NCBI RefSeq assembly: GCF_000003605.2
Contig: NW_003119426.1
Span: forward strand, 427,859-454,550
Direction: 5' to 3'
From: Saccoglossus kowalevskii
Lineage: Eukaryota; Hemichordata; Enteropneusta; Harrimaniidae
Length of the DNA stretch: 26,692 nucleotides
Shown: piece by piece, positions 1-9,963 of the stretch
Layout: each line of letters begins with the position of its first letter
Position numbering within the stretch: position 1 is the stretch's first letter
The notes under the pieces: model-generated
What the model saw: only the letters and a program-made list of their open reading frames with translations
Databases searched by the model: none
Told to the model about the DNA's origin: nothing
Translations under genes and position numbers: made by a program

Positions 1-231
1 TTAGACAAACATGTGTACGGCGTATATTGCACTACCAAAATCCCATATATCTAAGCTTTCATCTATAATGAGTTGTTTTAGTAGCATGTCTGAACCATAT
101 ATCATGTTTTCAAACCGTTTACACCTTAATAAATATTAGTAGGTGTTAATCTTCGGTATTTATTTAATATAAGTAGAAATTATGCATTCTCAAACCATAT
201 CAGACTAGTAATACATTCGTAATCACTATAG
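1..231 (+). other. Intron upstream of the first visible PDHA exon
   Basis: AT-rich sequence with no recognisable E1 alpha coding segment. It ends in CACTATAG, which serves as the acceptor for the exon starting at 232 (reading IPIATGMAF). Confidence 0.7.
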
Positions 232-1808
232 ATTCCTATCGCTACTGGTATGGCATTTGCAATGAAATATCGGAACAAGGGTAACATTAGTGTTGGTATC
301 TATGGTGATGGCTCAGCGAATCAAAGCCAGATTTTCGAGGCATTCAACATAGCCTCGCTGTGGAACCTACCAGTGATGTATATATGCGAGAACAACAACT
401 ATGCTATTAGTACGCCTGTCAAACGTGCGTCAGCTTCAACGACGTTCTACACCCGGGGAGATTTTGTTCCTGGAATTCGCGTAAGCATATGTCAAACCAC
501 CATAGCGTGTTTTAGAAATGTTATGGGACACCTTATTCTGCTCTTTATCAAACTCAGCATGTGATGTAATGTTCTTTCGATATAATACTGTCACCGATTC
601 GATCCAATACACATATCTAATTTCAATGAATATTACAATTGATAAATGCAAATGTTATTTGTTACATCATTTAACTGTTATTTAGTAGACGTACAGTGCA
701 ATAATAATATGACAGATTAACTAATACGTGCATTATAGGCTGATGGTATGGATGTGTTAGCCGTAAGAGAAGCAACTAAGTATTGTGCAGATTATATCAG
801 GGATAACCAGGTAAGTAACCTACCCGGAGTCCAACCAATGTATAGTATATGTGCCATAGATCTACAGCAAGTGACAACTCTCGCATATGTTAGGTTAGTA
901 ATTTCTATTCATCAATTGAACGTAGATTTACTCACTGTAATAACAAACGATGGGTCGTCTTTGACTTTATATTTTGGGTTTGCTCGCAGCATTGTTAAAT
1001 AAAGTCCAATACACATATCCGAATACTACAGCCAATATTTATCAGTCATAATAATGTTTGTTCTATATGTTGCATGGTGTAAGTATGATACTAGAATACA
1101 TGAATATTATCCTAACATACAACGACTATTTTCAGGGGCCAATTATACTTGTGCTTATGACATATCGTTATGTTGGTCACTCTGTTAACTTTCCGAGCAC
1201 AGCATTGTACAGGACAAAGGAAGAAGAGGATAGAGTAAAAGCAACAAGTGATGCTATACATAATCTAAGAGACAAATTATTGACATCTAAACTGGCAACC
1301 CTGCAGGAGTTATCGGTAACAGTGCACGTCTTAATATATATATATATATTACAAGAGCAATAATAATTAAACCCGTCGTGACAGAAAAATAAATGCTTTC
1401 AATTCCTGAATACTTTAATACACAGCAATTTACAATACGATAAATCAAAATTCGAATACTTTTACAGTACAAATCGACTAATTCGAATATAATTCAACCT
1501 GATAAAAATATTTAACAATTGAATAATACCAAAATCACCAATATAGTAGCAATACAATTGCAGTACAAAATTCTAATTATTAAGTTGTAATCCTTGTTTT
1601 CTGATAGCAATGATAATATTATTGTTGATTAATTTATTTGCAGAAAATTGATGCCGATGTCAAAGAAGAATTATTCGAAGCAACAGAGTTAGCCAAAAAA
1701 GACCCATTACCTGACATCAGTGAAACATACACTGATGTCTACTGTGATTCTTCTGGAAGTCCTATTAAAGGGTGCGATCCCTGGACTGCCTACATATATC
1801 CTGACTAA
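232..1808 (+). CDS. PDHA1: Pyruvate dehydrogenase E1 alpha subunit, mitochondrial-type; 3' part of gene (last four coding exons)
   Basis: Coding exons are 232-480, 739-810, 1136-1315 and 1644-1808 (TAA 1806-1808). All internal borders are GT-AG and phase 0. They join into 221 residues. E1 alpha binds thiamine diphosphate and, with E1 beta, decarboxylates pyruvate in the mitochondrial matrix. Visible signs are the ThDP/Mg motif opening with GDG at 304-312 and closing with ENNNY, then RGDFVPGIR, ADGMDVLAVREA, and the loop TYRYVGHS followed by YRTKEEE, all in the family order. The N-terminal half (transit peptide, first part of the ThDP fold) lies upstream of the window; bases 1-231 look intronic. 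Differences from vertebrate E1 alpha include NQSQ for NQGQ, YVGHS for YHGHS, and an altered phosphorylation loop with one extra residue. The C-terminus, ending YIYPD, is also unlike the vertebrate one. It is probably a divergent copy of the PDHA family. The family is clear; orthology versus a paralogue is not. Confidence 0.93.
1334..1349. repeat. (AT)n microsatellite in the last PDHA intron
   Basis: An alternating AT run about 20 bases after the splice donor at 1316. The rest of this intron (1316-1643) is AT-rich and shows no other feature. Confidence 0.85.
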
Positions 1809-2018
1809 TGTGTGTATAATGTACATTTTATAGTCGTCATTTTAAGTGGCGGCAAAGCGTCACACACGTTGTTACTTTTCCAGTTTTTTTTTTGATCAAT
1901 TGTAGCATCACACAGTGTTGGATAAATATTTCATGATCGACTCCTCTGAGTAAATTTGTGTGTTTCCCTTATGTTCCACTTGCTCTGAAGTTGCATTGTG
2001 ACTTTTCGTTCACTTTGC

Positions 2019-2024
2019 AATAAA
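2019..2024 (+). promoter_or_regulatory. Poly(A) signal AATAAA of the PDHA gene
   Basis: A canonical AATAAA hexamer 211 bases after the stop codon. It is followed by a T/GT-rich stretch (TGGTTCATTGTCTGTTGTATGT) that suits a downstream cleavage element. A second AATAAA lies at 2202-2207 and could be an alternative site. Confidence 0.6.
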
Positions 2025-2209
2025 TTCTTTGAAACTAGACAATGATTGGTTCATTGTCTGTTGTATGTGTAACAGTGAGTCGTAAATTCCTCGGTTACAA
2101 ACCTCGGGCAACCACGTAGAACAATTACTGTCTCAGTTTGTAGATGATGTCTCATTAAATGAGAATAATCGGGTATGAAGCTGGACACTTTCTGTTTTAA
2201 CAATAAAAA

Positions 2210-4500
2210 TCACAAAGATTTTATTCCATGTAAATTCGTAGAGAAGTCAACGTGGTCATTCCCTACGCTACACCATGTTAAGGTTATTATACGCCAGATT
2301 AGGTCGTTTATCGTATCATGGTATTGAGAAACATTCTTTACCAATTTACCTTACTGTCCAGTTGAAGATCTTGCTGAAGTCAAATATATTTTAAAAATTA
2401 ACATAACTGCCATATTATGAGTTGGCAATACTATATTTCGTATCTCATAAAGGGGAGTCAAGGGCAACAGTGGACACACACAATTATTTGTACACAACAC
2501 AATAATTGGCACCTTACTTGGGTATAAACTAAAGGCTGAATCTACTGACATGGTCTGCGATCCAGTGTAGTGAAACCATCAACGAGGGTTTTGTTAGCAT
2601 GTATAATTTATTACATTGTTCAACCCAGTGATTATATGTCGAAGTAAACAACAACATTTTGCATTTCATAAAAATGAATCAAGGTCTTCATAGTGGCTAT
2701 ACGTGATAGCTGAACTTAACATCTTAATACAAGTCTGTCTTACTATGGCCTAATGAGAATGCATCTGCTCTTTGAGAATTTGATAGTCCAGCCTACAAGT
2801 AACCACCCGAGTAAACAACAGTACATCAGGTCGACCCACCTCAGGAGTGAAGTGCAAATACATGCAGTTGTACATTTACACAAATATACATGTCCACAGA
2901 TATGACCAGGGGTTTATCAAAGGCAGTCCCAGTAAGCGTCTTGGGAGTTACTTCACAAACCATCTCTGCTTTCCAGGTAGATGAATAACAAACCAGTCTC
3001 CTCCTTACTATGTCGTGTTTCATCTCCCTACTTGTCGAACCATGTGAGAAGAATAATACCAACCCGAAATCGCACAATACGTTGGAACTACAATCTGGAC
3101 AGATGATTGCTCAACCAAATCTTCATGCTTTAAAGCCTCACTACACAACAACATGATGACATCCATATATCTGTAGAAGGTAGGCATGTCGCAACCATAT
3201 CGTGATTACTATTACCAATACTTTTAATATTAACTATCCATAACAGTATTCCTATCCAATCAGATACTGCTAAATTATTACCCACGCAGGTAGATCTGTA
3301 CAGGGGTTTGGCGTGTGTTAAATTTTATTTCTCTTACAGTTCTTAACATCATGTTTACTCGCATTATATTTTTTGGCAGTTTGCAGATTGGTGAATGAGA
3401 AGTGACTAGACATATATTTGCAGACTACACTGCCTAATACTATCTTCTGTGAAGAGCTGGGAAATTGCCCCAGTATTCTTCCATATTGCGACCTCAGCAG
3501 TTTACCTTCAACATTTTGATAGTTGGACATGAGCATTGCCAGGATTTAACCTAAGATCCACAATGTTGTTCATGTCATTAAAATCATAATATTGTTTTTC
3601 GACTATTTATCGCATATCTTCTCTCTGCAGTTATGGTGTCTGTTTTAGTTGCTCGAGTCGGACGTGCATCCCCAGGTGTTTCATCAGAGACCTGACATGT
3701 GTCTAATGCTTGTTGTCTTCATTCAGGTGGTGTACTGCTGTACACATAGTTATATACCGTGCTGATCTTGGGGTTGTCAATTGTAACCCTTTCTACTCAG
3801 CACGACTAATTGTAGGTAAAGTCGCTAAGCCTGCCGGGATATCATCATCTATTTCTGAACAACAGCTCTGAATGTTTGAACTATTTCCACTCATGTGGGT
3901 AAGTTTTCTTTCAAGGATTGCTACTACAGCTTGACTGCTGATCACTATTAATTCTTGAGGCTTTGGAGGAACCTAATCCAAACAGTGGGGACGTCCCTCC
4001 TCAACTGTAGAGTATCCTGCCTGTGGTTGTCCCCCAAAAGCATCTCACTGCAATATTAGATCCAACAATTATAATCTGCCAACCTTGTCATCCACCAGTG
4101 ACCAGCAACTTCCAGTTTGGCACTAGTGGTGAAGTACACCAACAGTTTAATTTGTTTTCTGTGAATACCTGGAAGTAGTGACTTGTCCATCACCACCCAT
4201 TTTAGGGGTAAAAACTCCAATTTTGCACAGGATAAAGTTCAGCCCTCAAGTTATATTATCCTAGTGGTCATTGGCATCCAACTGCTGGTGGCAAATTGAA
4301 AAACGTAGTAACCAAGTACAAAATTGTTGGTTGCCAATAATTGTTGTTTTACAAATGCATAATAACTTACACAGAAACAAAAATTTAACATTTAACATCT
4401 TGATTTAACATCTTGATTAGTACTCCATGACAGTCTAGACTCAGGTCCTGCAACAGACTGAACAGACACTGACTCTCCAGGATTTTCATCATCAGATGCA
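2210..4500. other. Intergenic stretch, probably decayed transposon debris
   Basis: No convincing gene on either strand. Open frames on the - strand (2351-2551, 2841-3077, 3318-3536) are short and broken. One, at about 2960-3060 on the - strand, vaguely resembles the stretch before the integrase zinc finger of Gypsy elements (a VVP...HGSTS...RRRLVCY pattern) but lacks the cysteines and histidines needed to claim it. It lies downstream, on the - strand, of the reverse transcriptase/RNase H remnant, where an integrase would be expected. No LTR was identified. Confidence 0.4.
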
Positions 4501-4619
4501 TCGCCCCTATAACATTATCGTCCAATACTAATGAACAGAATGAATTTCGCTTTCAATTCCATCATTCTGCTGCAAATTTTGTGGTTGATATCACAGACTT
4601 GTAAAATATGCAGCAATTG

Positions 4620-5575
4620 TTGGACATTGTTCAGAAAAGGAAATATTAAAATATGGCAGCTGATAAAATGTGCACAGACTAAGTTTTGAACGGTAGATAG
4701 AAAAGCGCCAGAAAGAGTTGACAAGCAGTACAGTCTGTTTTACATTACAGAATGTTTTGATGCCAGGCAGTCTGCGACTGGTGTAAGATATCACTCTCTT
4801 CACATTTCTATCTTGTATCTGAAACAACAGTGCCTGAGCCACAACAGAATACTATCCGTGTGAAACTCAAATAGTAGTAAATAATCTCGATACCCAGGTA
4901 CTGGTGGATTCGTGAGCCGTTTAACTAAAGTTTCAAATGCCACCTGATGGGTTTCGCTATTTTAGAATGGACTTCCACAAAAGGATTTTAATATCCAATC
5001 ACCCCTGCGAATACTTTGGTCTCTTTAGCATTGCATGCTACAGGCCAAGTCCTAATTATTTATGTCTTGGTGAAAGTGGTCTTAACCCTATATTGTGACA
5101 CAACATGTCCCCCCAAAAAACTTTACTATGGGAAAACTCACACTTTGGGGTCTTGACTTTCAAATCGTGTTTCTTTAAATGCTTTAGAACCTCATCTAGC
5201 CTCTGACAGTGTTGCTTGATTGACATTCAATCATAATATCATCTAGATGAAGTGTAGTTTACAAAGTTCCCTAAACATTTCTCTAATGTTTGCTAGAAGA
5301 TACTGTTGCAGTTGTAGTGTCTTACCAGAGTCAGAAACACAGTTTTTTCAACAACGTCATTTTTGTGCATCAACAGTAGCCAATATGAGGACTGTAGGTC
5401 AACAGTGGAGAACCAAACTTTTCCCTTTAAAAACTCCTTGCTCTTCAATCCTCAGGAGGGCGTATTCATCTTGGATGGTCTTTCGATTCAATCATGTTTT
5501 CTATTAAACAATGTCAATCATCACAGCTTGCTGGAGGCAAATGATGAAGCCTCTCTTGTATGGGTATGTCATTCG
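4620..5575 (-). pseudogene. Decayed Ty3/Gypsy-type retrotransposon pol remnant (reverse transcriptase and RNase H)
   Basis: Read on the - strand, this keeps Gypsy pol landmarks in the right order but in shifting frames with stops. They are STVDLQSSYW (5380-5409), the reverse transcriptase catalytic motif as HLDD (5238-5249, usually YLDD), LKVKTPKCEF (about 5131-5163), then a connection segment with FETLVKRLT. The RNase H start FEFHTDS follows (4851-4871, carrying the first catalytic Asp), then VISYTSRRL (4768-4794). The element is plainly inactive: frames change several times, in-frame stops interrupt, and motifs have drifted. Gag, protease, a clear integrase and LTRs were not found. Assignment to Ty3/Gypsy rather than another LTR clade rests on the motif wording and order. 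Confidence 0.8.
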
Positions 5576-5829
5576 TAAGTCTAATAGGATGCTCTACCAG
5601 ACTGCATTTACTCAGTCCCCATCACCTTTTGAAAACACATCACAGGACATTACATAATAATAGTTTTAATAGTTTATTTGCACAAAGTTTTCATTGCATG
5701 AACGGTACTCTAGGGCTGTAACTATAGCTATACTGTGCTGACAATATCAAACAAATATCATGTATGTTTAAAGGGTGGTAGTCGTCGTGCCACGCATGTG
5801 CAAGATATATGGGTCTCATATAAACAAAG

Positions 5830-5943
5830 ATGGCGACTTTGACTGTTGAGCAGATCAACAAGTACACACTGAGACGTTACCAAGCTGTAATTAGGTATTT
5901 TTTAGGTGACTGGAAGGTATCAAAGGAGAATCACAAGCGGTAA
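5830..5943 (+). CDS. Possible small ORF or orphan first exon (37 codons), unidentified
   Basis: The ATG at 5830 sits in a good initiation context (AAAGATGG). It opens a 37-residue frame starting MATLTVEQINKYTLRRYQ and stopping at TAA 5941-5943. A possible donor, AAG|GTATCA, lies at 5917/5918. No family is recognised. No further exon was found downstream, so it may be a chance frame, an orphan first exon or a transposon relic. Confidence 0.2.
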   Translation: MATLTVEQINKYTLRRYQAVIRYFLGDWKVSKENHKR

Positions 5944-6390
5944 TTAGTGCACGTCGCACCCAGGTCAAACCTCATACTTGCGCATTGGATTGTGGGATTG
6001 TGGGAAATCAATATTTATCAACACAAATGTCGCACATAGCTATGTTCTACATTGTATGACAGTTTGCGCAAATAACAAAATCAAACCTAGTTAAAGTTCT
6101 TTACGGCAGCGGTGACTCCCTCACAGTAGTCTTGTGGTGTTGTCTCCCGCGTATACGATGGCTTCATAAACGTGACAAAACCAGTTCCCATTACAAATTT
6201 CCTGCAGTCCGTTTGACTTAGAACACTCTGATCCCACTAACAACTGTTGATCAGCAGAGTCTCTAACCCACTCTCATCGGCGATATACTAGTAGTCCCCA
6301 TCTGTGCACGCCAAACAGTTCAGTCCGCCCTGTAACAAGTTGGCTCAGAGCGGTGTGGTCTCACTTCGGCCATTGTTGTTGTCCTTCCTC

Positions 6391-6498
6391 TGACGTCATC
6401 AACTCCACCAGCTTATCACATGATGCTCACGTGTCAAACTGCTTCACTCAAGATGTATCTAGTTGTTTCCCGCACAATACAGTTACTACTCGGTAAGT
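6391..6498 (+). promoter_or_regulatory. CRE-like palindrome followed by a possible first exon with donor
   Basis: A perfect TGACGTCA lies at 6391-6398. It is followed by CACGTG at 6429-6434 and an ATG at 6453 in a frame reading MYLVVSRTIQLLL, then a strong donor GTAAGT at 6493. This looks like a promoter plus a short first exon, but no acceptor exon could be matched. Confidence 0.2.
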
Positions 6499-8142
6499 CG
6501 CGCCTCAGTAAGTCGCCACTTCGGCTCAATTTATTTTTGATTTTAGAAAAATACGAGCATATAATATTTGGAATACTTATTTCAACGTTCACGTTTATAA
6601 ACGTATGCGTTTATTTCAAGGTGAAGTTTAAGGTGATTATTAGTGTAGTTCAGTTTGGTGGTCTAGAGTGTACGATGTTGAGTGATCAGTCGGCTCAGGA
6701 AGGGGCGTCCATCACATGTTGGGTAGTTGCTGCAGTTACATGGTCATTACATGGTCGCCCGCAACGTATACTACGACCAAGAGAGCTGCATAAACTGCAG
6801 CAAATAGGGTAGTAACTTTTTGAACACTTCAGGTTTAATAGATTGACGCTTTTTTCAATGCTGTAATTTAAAGGAAAACGATGTAACAAGAAAACGACAG
6901 TCTGGTTCTTTTCAACTACATACTTGGGATGATGAAATTGTTGCATACAATATAATGTCATATAATAATTCTTTTAATCGCTTGATATTCCGTTGAAAAC
7001 AGTTCAACATACTAAGATCAAGTCTGAAATGAAATACATGTAATAGGTCGGAAAACTACTTTTGCGATTATTTTATTTTTATGAATAACTCAAAAAGAAA
7101 ATGTACATTTTTTGTCTGAGTGCATACTTTGAGGCAACCTCGTAATAACCTTATCAATATACATCTTTTCCTATACATCATGCCCATATCAAACAAGTTT
7201 AGAACAGAATCAGCGAACTTCTTTGTGTGGAGTCCGGTCAAACCCTGGTGGCATCCATGTTTTTTTTTATTATTATTAGAGACGCTTACGTGCGTATTCA
7301 TTCCATATTTAGAATTCACTTTCCTAATATGGTAGGATGAAAATGCCCTGTAAAATACTGCAAAATTACGGCACGCTGTAACTTATGGCGTTACGGTGAC
7401 AGATGTATAATAATATATTATAACAAGGCGTGGAAGTTGTAAATTTGATTACGTAGTCATATGATTACATTTACGGAAATGCAATTATGCAATACCAATT
7501 ACCTATGTTAAGTTGCATTGCTTTGGAGGGACACTGAATGGCATACTGTAGACGGTACCCGTTTCTTCCACGACAACTGGGTTGATGAAACCTATTATAT
7601 CATCAGCAGTTTTAATGCTTTCCACTTCAGAGTTTTACTGCCGGGAATTCGTCACAATATAAGTCTGCTCTTTCAATTGACTCAACAAACGTATATTACA
7701 AGTATAGTTAGCCTCTGTATATACTAAGTAGTCAACTTCTTTGTCCTACTTTAAGGCATGTTTTTCTTGGAATGAAAATTGTATCACAATCGGTGATTGA
7801 GACCTAAACACTTCTCCCAATGTTGATACGAGGACAAAACCACGGTACCATGCATGGTAGTTTGTGAATAGTGGTTGATGAGAATTTGGATCTGGCAATA
7901 GTTATGCAATATGAAAGAAGACGTATATGTTTTGCTGTATAGTCTATACTTTACTCTAGACTAACCCAGCGCTTAAAAAAATGCATACTGTCCATATACC
8001 ATACTCTCGGCATTCAGAGCTTGTAATATGGCGTTCAATCGGAGGAGCGCAAAACTGTCTGTCATAAATAATTGTATATATTCATGAGTATCATAGGTAT
8101 CTTAGCTTTCGGAATACAGTGATTGGGTTCATGTAATGATTC

Positions 8143-8296
8143 CGGCTGATCTGCACTGGCTCGGAAGATGAATTCTGATTGGCTAAAAAAACAAAAAAAA
8201 ACTTGTGGCGTTGAATGCACGTTCATTGTCAGTATTGTTATGCCAATTCAAACTAGCTAATCATTTACAACCTTCCGAGCCAGTGCAGATTAGCCC
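8143..8296. mobile_element. MITE of about 154 bp with terminal inverted repeats and target-site duplication
   Basis: The left end GGCTGATCTGCACTGGCTC (from 8144) and the right end, ending AGATTAGCCC at 8296, are inverted copies of each other over about 25 bases with one or two mismatches. Weaker pairing continues inward to about 45 bases. Identical AATGATTC(C) copies flank it at 8135-8143 and 8297-8305, a duplication of 8 or 9 bases depending on where the end is placed. There is no coding capacity. An 8-base duplication would suit hAT and 9 bases would suit Mutator-like elements. Confidence 0.85.
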
Positions 8297-8602
8297 AATG
8301 ATTCCCCAGCCTCTCCGAACAAAACAAAAAAATACTTAACTCACTTGGCCGAAACTTCAAGTTGAAAGTAACCAGTCCCGGCACGTCCGAGATACACGTG
8401 TGGGCAGCGCACTCACGTTTTCGGACTTCTGGGAGACTGAACTGTCGGACGAATTCTACTTTCAGATTGTAGGTACCTAATTCGATAACCGATAGTTGTG
8501 CGTACTGAAATGTACCAAACGATGGAAAGCATTCATTATCATTGTGCCGTGCAAAAAAGACAGATAAAAATAGTGAAATGAGTTGTGATATGCACATACA
8601 TT

Positions 8603-8760
8603 ATGCGCTACGAAGTTACTTGGGACGAGATGATTATGTGGTATGAAAATGGCTTGGTCGTAGTGAGTTGGTACGAAGTTACCACGTGGTACAAAGTGAC
8701 TATGGACGAAATGCACGTTTACGACGAAATCACCGTGTGGTACGAAGTGGCGGCTTGGAC
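8603..8760. repeat. Degenerate tandem repeat built on TACGAAGT, spaced by 15 or 18 bases
   Basis: Variants of ACGAA occur at 8610, 8625, 8643, 8673, 8691, 8706, 8724 and 8742; each step is 15 or 18 bases except 8643-8673, which spans a degraded unit (30). Because the spacing is in threes, both strands stay open. The + frame from ATG 8603 to TGA 8810-8812 reads blocks such as YEVTTW, YKVTM, DEMHVY and YEVAAW. The - frame reads HFVPHGDF-like blocks. It is most likely a degenerate satellite; translation is unproven. Confidence 0.7.
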
Positions 8761-9099
8761 GTGTTGCATACACTTCCACGGCGTGCTGACATTTTTATCT
8801 AGCGAGTGGTGAAATAACGTTTGAGATGAACTCAACTCATTCCAATAAATTGATACCTGATGATGATGATTCACGCTGCTGAAAGTAAACACATTACTGT
8901 GTATTTCGCAGGTTTGTTTTCACATACACGCAGGTTATTGAGTAATGTGTCACTTAATATAATATACAAAATATTGGATACTTAAAATATAAGTGTTATT
9001 ATTTTGTGGGGGAGCGAGTGTGTGAGATGTATGCTAGGTGTAGTTGTGCATAGTGGGTGTCTGTTCAATGTGATAAAATAAAAAAATGGTCATTCGGGC

Positions 9100-9192
9100 A
9101 ATAACACGATTTGTTTGTTGTCTGCCCTCGGGCTGGTGGTCATGACCACAATATTGGCAGGCCCTGAGCAGGCATCAAATCGTGTGTTATTA
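9100..9192. repeat. 93-bp imperfect palindrome (foldback)
   Basis: AATAACACGATTTG at the left pairs with CAAATCGTGTGTTATT at the right (2-base insertion). The interior CTGCCCTCGGGC pairs loosely with GGCCCTGAGCAGG. Inside the stem lies a perfect 14-base palindrome, GTGGTCATGACCAC, offset toward the left arm. It probably derives from a foldback element or MITE. Another perfect palindrome, GATGTCATGACATC, lies at 9259-9272. Confidence 0.7.
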
Positions 9193-9309
9193 TTTAAATA
9201 TTCACCTCTACCTGCGTATTTCTTACCTCAGACGTCAGTTTGTGTGTTACTGGCCTCTGATGTCATGACATCCGGGGCACTTACATTGACGGGGGGGGGC
9301 GATGAAATA

Positions 9310-9800
9310 TATGTATATCTGTATAACACATAACACTTCCGAATGCGTTTCTCCACTGGAGGGTAATTTTTAACTCGGAAAGTTCGCTTTTTTATCTAAG
9401 TGCCTTGTTGTTCTCCTTCGAATACAAAAATTGTCCATGGTCACGGTAACAACTCGAGGGTGATAATTTTTATATCAACTTCAGGCGAGGCCAATAAATG
9501 CACATTGTATATTCAAATTAAAGCGAAGAGTTGTGAATCGCGGCAATGTACCGCCGTTTATTTACGAAATTATAATCATCTGCACCCATGACAAACTTGC
9601 TACGATTGTATTGGTTGTCTGAGAATCAACTAAGCTCAACTCGAAGTAAAGTGGTCCAAAACCCTACTGACAGACTCTATATAAGCATTGTATTTGTGTA
9701 TAATAACCTAAAGTAATGGTTTGGACAAAGCGGTTGTTTAAAACTCAAATTTCAAATAGTTCAGTGGCCATCCCCGCTTTGCCGTCAAATTGCAAGTGCC
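9310..9800. other. Intergenic stretch between the foldback region and the IK promoter
   Basis: No gene is recognisable. A TATATAAG lies at 9678-9685, but it is about 280 bases from the IK start codon, with the better promoter motifs closer. A run of nine G (about 9290-9298) precedes the stretch. Confidence 0.4.
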
Positions 9801-9823
9801 AACAAATATAGCGCCCCCAGTGA

Positions 9824-9880
9824 TGACGTCCTGTCAACTCAGATCAGAGCATGCGCAAACAATACATACGCCATTTTGTT
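9824..9880 (+). promoter_or_regulatory. Putative TATA-less promoter of the IK gene
   Basis: Within 140 bases upstream of the IK start codon lie a CRE-like TGACGTC (9824-9830), an NRF1-like GCATGCGCAA (9849-9858) and a YY1-like CGCCATTTT (9869-9877). This combination is typical of TATA-less housekeeping promoters in animals. The transcription start probably falls between about 9850 and 9930, but this is inferred from motifs only. Confidence 0.45.
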
Positions 9881-9963
9881 CGTGTATGCTGTGTTTACAA
9901 ATTCTGTGCCTTGACGAAATATCTAATTGTCTTTGCATCTAGACTGATTTTACCTCTACAAAC

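Larger units (their letters stand above)
5580..8130. other. Intergenic stretch without a recognisable gene
   Basis: Bases 5770-6520 are richer in CpG-containing words than the surroundings and contain promoter-like motifs, listed separately. The rest (6500-8130) holds only short open frames without recognisable domains, plus homopolymer tracts. I find no exon of a known protein on either strand. Confidence 0.5.

Noticed and set aside
250-564. Open frame starting at ATG 250 as a stand-alone gene
   Set aside because: The reading is PDHA sequence in mid-protein. The exon starts at the acceptor before 232 and ends at the donor at 481; the rest of the frame is intron.
2841-3077. Possible Gypsy integrase zinc-finger segment on -
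   Set aside because: The general pattern is suggestive, but the HHCC residues are not in place and the distance from RNase H is too large to assert it as a feature.
6420-6812. 130-codon open frame on +
   Set aside because: There is no recognisable domain, a strong donor GTAAGT interrupts it at 6493, and the hydrophobic stretch is what AT-rich sequence gives by chance.
7518-7727. 69-codon frame with the protein-like stretch WHTVDGTRFFHDNW
   Set aside because: No family is recognised and there is no splice or codon evidence; treated as chance or old repeat.
9678-9685. TATATAAG as the IK TATA box
   Set aside because: It is about 280 bases from the start codon, with CRE, NRF1 and YY1-like motifs much closer. 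AT-rich DNA gives such words often.
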